This document shows, in pieces, positions 6,484-8,614 of a DNA stretch of 8,614 nt (within the stretch, counting starts at the first letter, position 1; every line of letters starts with the position of its first letter). A program made the position numbers and the translations under genes. This DNA comes from Calditrichia bacterium (lineage in GTDB: Bacteria > Calditrichota > Calditrichia > RBG-13-44-9). The stretch is from the NCBI GenBank assembly GCA_026991005.1, contig JALXCH010000068.1:1-8614 (forward strand), given 5' to 3'. The notes beneath the pieces were generated by a model. It saw only the letters and a program-made list of their open reading frames with translations. It did no database searches and had not been told where the DNA came from.

Positions 6484-6511
6484 CTGGAACTACGAAATTT
6501 CGTACTTCCAG
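6484..6511. promoter_or_regulatory. 28-bp near-perfect palindrome, candidate operator
   Basis: CTGGAA (6484-6489) mirrors TTCCAG (6506-6511), and the core TACGAAATTTCGTA (6491-6504) is itself a perfect palindrome. Only the pair 6490/6505 (C opposite C) breaks the dyad, so 13 of 14 half-site bases are symmetric. It lies 38 bases upstream of the trxB-like start and 122 bases upstream of msrB, inside a divergent spacer. No T-run follows on either strand, so a terminator is unlikely. A dimeric regulator controlling one or both genes is the simplest reading. I could not find a convincing -35/-10 pair for either gene. Confidence 0.5.
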
Positions 6512-6633
6512 ATTCTATTTGGTCTATACAAAAACAAATTGCATATTTCTGATGAACGAAACGGGAAAAAGTAACATGACGGATGAAAATGGGAGAGGTA
6601 AATAGGTATCCGTAGAAAATTGGAGGAAACGTG

Positions 6634-7170
6634 ATGAAAAATGTCCGCTGGGAACGGATTGTAATAAATTGGCTGCTGTTGGGAATTTTTGTGGTGGGAA
6701 TAGGATGGAGTTGTGCCAGAGCCCAACAGCAATCTTCATCCGAGCAAAAAACGTCCGTTAAGGAAGGTGCCATGGAAAAAATTCATAAAAGTGAAGCCGA
6801 GTGGAAAAAGCTGCTCACCCCGGAGCAATATCATGTGTTGCGGGAGAAAGGTACCGAACCTCCCTATAAAGGTAAATATTATCTTCTGGATGAAGAAGGA
6901 ATTTACCGTTGTGCCGCCTGTGGAAATCCCTTATTTAGCTCGCAAACCAAATACCATTCCGGCAGCGGTTGGCCCAGCTTTTATGATGTGATTTCCTCCG
7001 GTGCGGTGGAAACACGTCTGGATACCAGTTATAGGATGGTGCGCACGGAAGTGGTGTGTGCCCGATGTGGTTCTCATCTGGGACATGTTTTTGATGATGG
7101 CCCTGCTCCTACGGGACGGCGCTACTGTATTAACTCCGTGGCTTTACAATTTGAGAAAGCGGAGAAATAA
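6634..7170 (+). CDS. msrB: Exported peptide-methionine (R)-S-oxide reductase
   Basis: It reduces methionine-R-sulfoxide in oxidised proteins. The 178-residue protein has an N-terminal membrane or signal segment (hydrophobic 13-25) with an ARA (28-30) signal-peptidase site before Gln31. Cys27 is a poor lipobox, because Trp and Gly occupy the preceding positions. The MsrB domain spans about 53-175. Zinc ligands are CAAC (93-96) and CARC (142-145), the substrate loop is GSGWPSF (110-116), and the catalytic Cys165 is in RRYCINS. The resolving cysteine often found in the GCGWPSF loop is Ser111 here, so it is a one-Cys type or uses another reductant. I chose ATG at 6634, with GGAGG 7 bases upstream; GTG at 6631 is too close. 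It is divergent from the trxB-like gene. No clear terminator follows directly. Confidence 0.92.
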   Translation: MKNVRWERIVINWLLLGIFVVGIGWSCARAQQQSSSEQKTSVKEGAMEKIHKSEAEWKKLLTPEQYHVLREKGTEPPYKGKYYLLDEEGIYRCAACGNPLFSSQTKYHSGSGWPSFYDVISSGAVETRLDTSYRMVRTEVVCARCGSHLGHVFDDGPAPTGRRYCINSVALQFEKAEK

Positions 7171-7200
7171 TGGAAAACGCATAAGGACATATCCCGATTA

Positions 7201-7292
7201 AGGCGCAAACATCTCTGTTTGCTTGCGGGGTGATTCCGCCTAATACACCAACACCCCTGTTTACTCTCGGGATTGAATCTTCCAGGATTCAA
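7201..7292. repeat. Degenerate tandem repeat with hairpins downstream of msrB
   Basis: Two stretches resemble each other: one at about 7206-7236 (core CATCTCTGTTTGCTTGCGGG) and one at about 7248-7279 (core CACCCCTGTTTACTCTCGGG), with about 70% or more matching bases. Hairpins overlie them: GCAAAC (7205-7210) with GTTTGC (7217-7222), AGGCG (7201-7205) with CGCCT (7237-7241), GGGGTG (7227-7232) with CACCCC (7252-7257), and TTGAATC (7273-7279) with GATTCAA (7286-7292). The first two cannot form fully together. It could be an intergenic repeat or a structured msrB 3' end. No T-run follows. Confidence 0.4.
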
Positions 7293-7353
7293 AATTGTCT
7301 GGCGCAGCCATACCTTTTAAAAACGACTTCAGGGTAAATAGTGGGAGGTTTAC

Positions 7354-7443
7354 GTGATTTATAAATTACGAGTTTTAAATTATTATAAACATTCCATCCC
7401 TTTGCGGTTCAAAAAAATTAAAGCCATAGAGTTCACTCATTAA
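7354..7443 (+). CDS. Possible 29-residue micro-ORF, basic peptide
   Basis: GTG at 7354 is preceded by GGGAGG with a 5-base gap, one of the best ribosome-binding sites in the window. It opens a 29-codon frame ending in TAA at 7441-7443. The peptide starts MIYKLRVLNYYKH and is rich in Lys, Arg, His and Tyr. A weak promoter-like pair, TTGTCT (7295-7300) and TAAAAA (7318-7323) with 17-base spacing, lies upstream, and an AT-rich hairpin overlaps the stop. The A/T-rich phrase at 7360-7385 resembles other spacer phrases in this window, so the frame could be accidental. No homolog is recognised. Confidence 0.25.
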   Translation: MIYKLRVLNYYKHSIPLRFKKIKAIEFTH

Positions 7444-7463
7444 CTGTTTTTTAATGATTTTTC
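7437..7463 (+). terminator. Weak AT-rich hairpin with T-run
   Basis: TCATTAA (7437-7443) pairs with TTAATGA (7451-7457) across a 7-base loop and is followed by TTTTTC. The stem is A/T-rich and thus weak. It could end transcription from msrB or from the micro-ORF. Confidence 0.3.
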
Positions 7464-7899
7464 AAAAAAAAATGCGCTGAAGTCGCAATGTAAAAGAGAA
7501 TTCCAGATCATAAATTTCTTTTATCTTCCACAAGAGTTATCCTTTTTATTCTAATTCGAAATGTGGGCAATTTTCTGCTCAAAAGAAGAACATTTGAGTG
7601 AAAATATTGGGTATTGCTTAAAGAAATTATTAAGAAATGGGAGTGTTTGGTAAAATGTAAATTCCCGTATTTGCGCCAGTTTTAAATAAAATCCAGTGTG
7701 TGATTCTTGAAAATCAGCTCAAAAATTTCATAAAAACAGAAGAGAAGAAAAGTAGCCCGGTAAACTGTACTCCAGAGGTAAAATTATTTTCGGTTGATTT
7801 CAAAATACGCCTTTCCTTAAATTCGGCATTTTGGAAGGGAAGACCTTTCTTATCGGATTTATCATAAAACGGAATCATCTGGAATCACGGAGGCATACA
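7464..7899. other. Noncoding A/T-rich spacer before the E1 gene
   Basis: I see no gene, RNA or repeat in this stretch apart from the possible promoter at 7794-7822. It is A/T-rich, and no frame combines a start, a ribosome-binding site and useful length before the E1 gene at 7900. At over 400 bases it is long compared with the other spacers here. Confidence 0.5.
7794..7822 (+). promoter_or_regulatory. Possible promoter of the E1 gene
   Basis: TTGATT (7794-7799) and TTAAAT (7817-7822) are spaced by 17 bases; each matches 4 of 6 consensus positions. They precede the E1 start by about 78 bases. In this A/T-rich spacer such a match can arise by chance. Confidence 0.3.
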
Positions 7900-8614
7900 A
7901 TGGCAAAATATAAAGGATTTAGCAAAAAGGAGTTGCTGGAGATATATCGCTTAATGCTCTTAAATCGCCGTGCGGACGATAAGGAGCTTATTTTACTTCG
8001 TCAGGGGAAAGCCCATTTTCATATTGGAGGGTCTGGCCACGAAGCAGCCCAGATCGGTGCGGTTAAAAACTTCGACACCAGTAAGGATTGGGCTTATTGC
8101 TACTATCGGGATCAGGCCTTTGTTATGGGATGGGGAATGACCATTCAGGAGGTATTCTTACATCACCTGGCGAAACGGGACGATCCCAATTCCGGGGGAC
8201 GCCAGATTGGCGCGCATTGGGGACACCGCAAGCTCCGTATCGTTACGCAATCCTCCTGCACCGGAACGCAGTTTCTCCATGCCGTGGGAACTGCGATGGC
8301 CATTCGCAAATCCGATGGCGATGAACTGGTGTATGTCAGTTCCGGGGAAGGCACGACCAGTCAGGGAGAATTTTTTGAGGCACTCAACTGGGCCAGTCGC
8401 GACAAACTTCCGGTAGTGTTTCATATTCAGGACAACAAGTACGCTATCAGCGTACCGGTATCCCAGCAAACTGCCGGAGGTTCCATCTATCATCTGGTAA
8501 AGAGTTATCCCAATTTATTGAGTGCTCGGATTAATGGCACGGATTTTTTTGAGGTTTACCAGACGTTTCGCAAAGCCACCCAGTATGCCCGGCAGGGTAA
8601 GGGACCCGCGATTA
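7900..8614 (+). CDS. 2-oxoacid dehydrogenase E1, alpha region (partial, runs off the right edge)
   Basis: The 238 visible codons encode the thiamine-diphosphate half of a branched-chain or pyruvate-type dehydrogenase E1, which decarboxylates a 2-oxoacid and passes the acyl group to E2 lipoate. Visible features are GSGHEAAQIG (44-53), YYRDQAF (68-74), and the thiamine-binding GEGTTSQGEFFEALNW (149-164) paired with DNKYAISVP (178-186). GEG replaces the common GDG; I recall this variant in two-domain alpha/beta E1 proteins of FCB bacteria, so the gene may continue into a fused beta domain. The ATG at 7900 has GGAGG 7 bases upstream. The frame is open to the window end. Which 2-oxoacid is used cannot be told. 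Confidence 0.9.
   Translation, partial: MAKYKGFSKKELLEIYRLMLLNRRADDKELILLRQGKAHFHIGGSGHEAAQIGAVKNFDTSKDWAYCYYRDQAFVMGWGMTIQEVFLHHLAKRDDPNSGGRQIGAHWGHRKLRIVTQSSCTGTQFLHAVGTAMAIRKSDGDELVYVSSGEGTTSQGEFFEALNWASRDKLPVVFHIQDNKYAISVPVSQQTAGGSIYHLVKSYPNLLSARINGTDFFEVYQTFRKATQYARQGKGPAI

Noticed and set aside
6480..6773. Three minus-strand frames opposite the start of msrB and across the divergent spacer
   Set aside because: They are antisense to a certain gene and to the palindrome, have no family features, and lie in mutually overlapping frames.
7001..7201. Plus-strand frame inside msrB extending past its end
   Set aside because: It is a shifted reading of the conserved MsrB zinc and catalytic region, whose correct frame is intact.
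7201..7320. tRNA-like gene in the hairpin region after msrB
   Set aside because: A GGATTCAA phrase recalls a T-arm, but no acceptor stem, anticodon arm or full cloverleaf can be drawn.
8088..8493. Frames on both strands inside the E1 coding region
   Set aside because: All are shadows of the partial E1 gene, whose own frame is open from 7900 to the window end and carries clear thiamine-binding motifs.

Overview
The window looks like part of the chromosome of a Gram-negative bacterium of roughly 45% GC. It carries an outer-membrane beta-barrel protein with a signal peptide and C-terminal Phe, an exported methionine sulfoxide reductase, and ordinary housekeeping metabolism. The spacers hold repeat phrases (a 'TGTCATTCTGAGCG...GCGAAGAATCT' type element and 'CGCAAAGAGCGCAAAG' type degenerate direct repeats) that I associate from memory with FCB-group genomes (Calditrichota, Ignavibacteria, KSB1-like lineages). 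That placement is an impression, not something the sequence proves. Promoters appear to be ordinary TTGACA/TATAAT type: a perfect -35 box with 17-bp spacing sits at the left edge.

Layout. Positions 1-779 hold no convincing gene. They contain a promoter and ribosome-binding site firing leftward out of the window, a hairpin and inverted-repeat element (101-155), two 125-bp direct repeats about 91% identical (191-315 and 399-523), and a run of three consecutive hairpins (612-713) that resembles a REP-like or decayed mobile element. Next come leftward genes: a small outer-membrane beta-barrel protein (780-1340) with its own possible promoter, then, upstream of it, a tight five-gene unit transcribed from 5179 down to 1430. 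That unit consists of two half-size ArsP_1/DUF318-like permease subunits, a VOC (glyoxalase-fold) protein, a class I SAM methyltransferase and formate-tetrahydrofolate ligase (fhs). Its members overlap by 4 to 8 bases or are separated by 4 bases, so they are almost certainly co-transcribed and translationally coupled.

Two tandem intrinsic terminators (5331-5371 and 5388-5426) end the next leftward gene, a thioredoxin-reductase-like flavoprotein (5456-6445). It lacks the arginines that bind NADPH and carries a GxGxxG...E pattern expected for NADH. It is divergent from a rightward, exported MsrB (6634-7170). The shared spacer holds a nearly perfect 28-bp palindrome (6484-6511) that is a good operator candidate.

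The 730-bp stretch after msrB holds a degenerate tandem repeat with hairpins, a possible 29-codon micro-ORF with a strong ribosome-binding site followed by an AT-rich hairpin, and a possible promoter. At 7900 a thiamine-diphosphate-dependent 2-oxoacid dehydrogenase E1 alpha region starts and runs off the right edge.

The most interesting items are the permease-pair/VOC/methyltransferase/fhs unit, whose combined role I cannot assign, the non-canonical nucleotide site of the TrxB-like protein, and the palindrome between the two thiol-redox genes.
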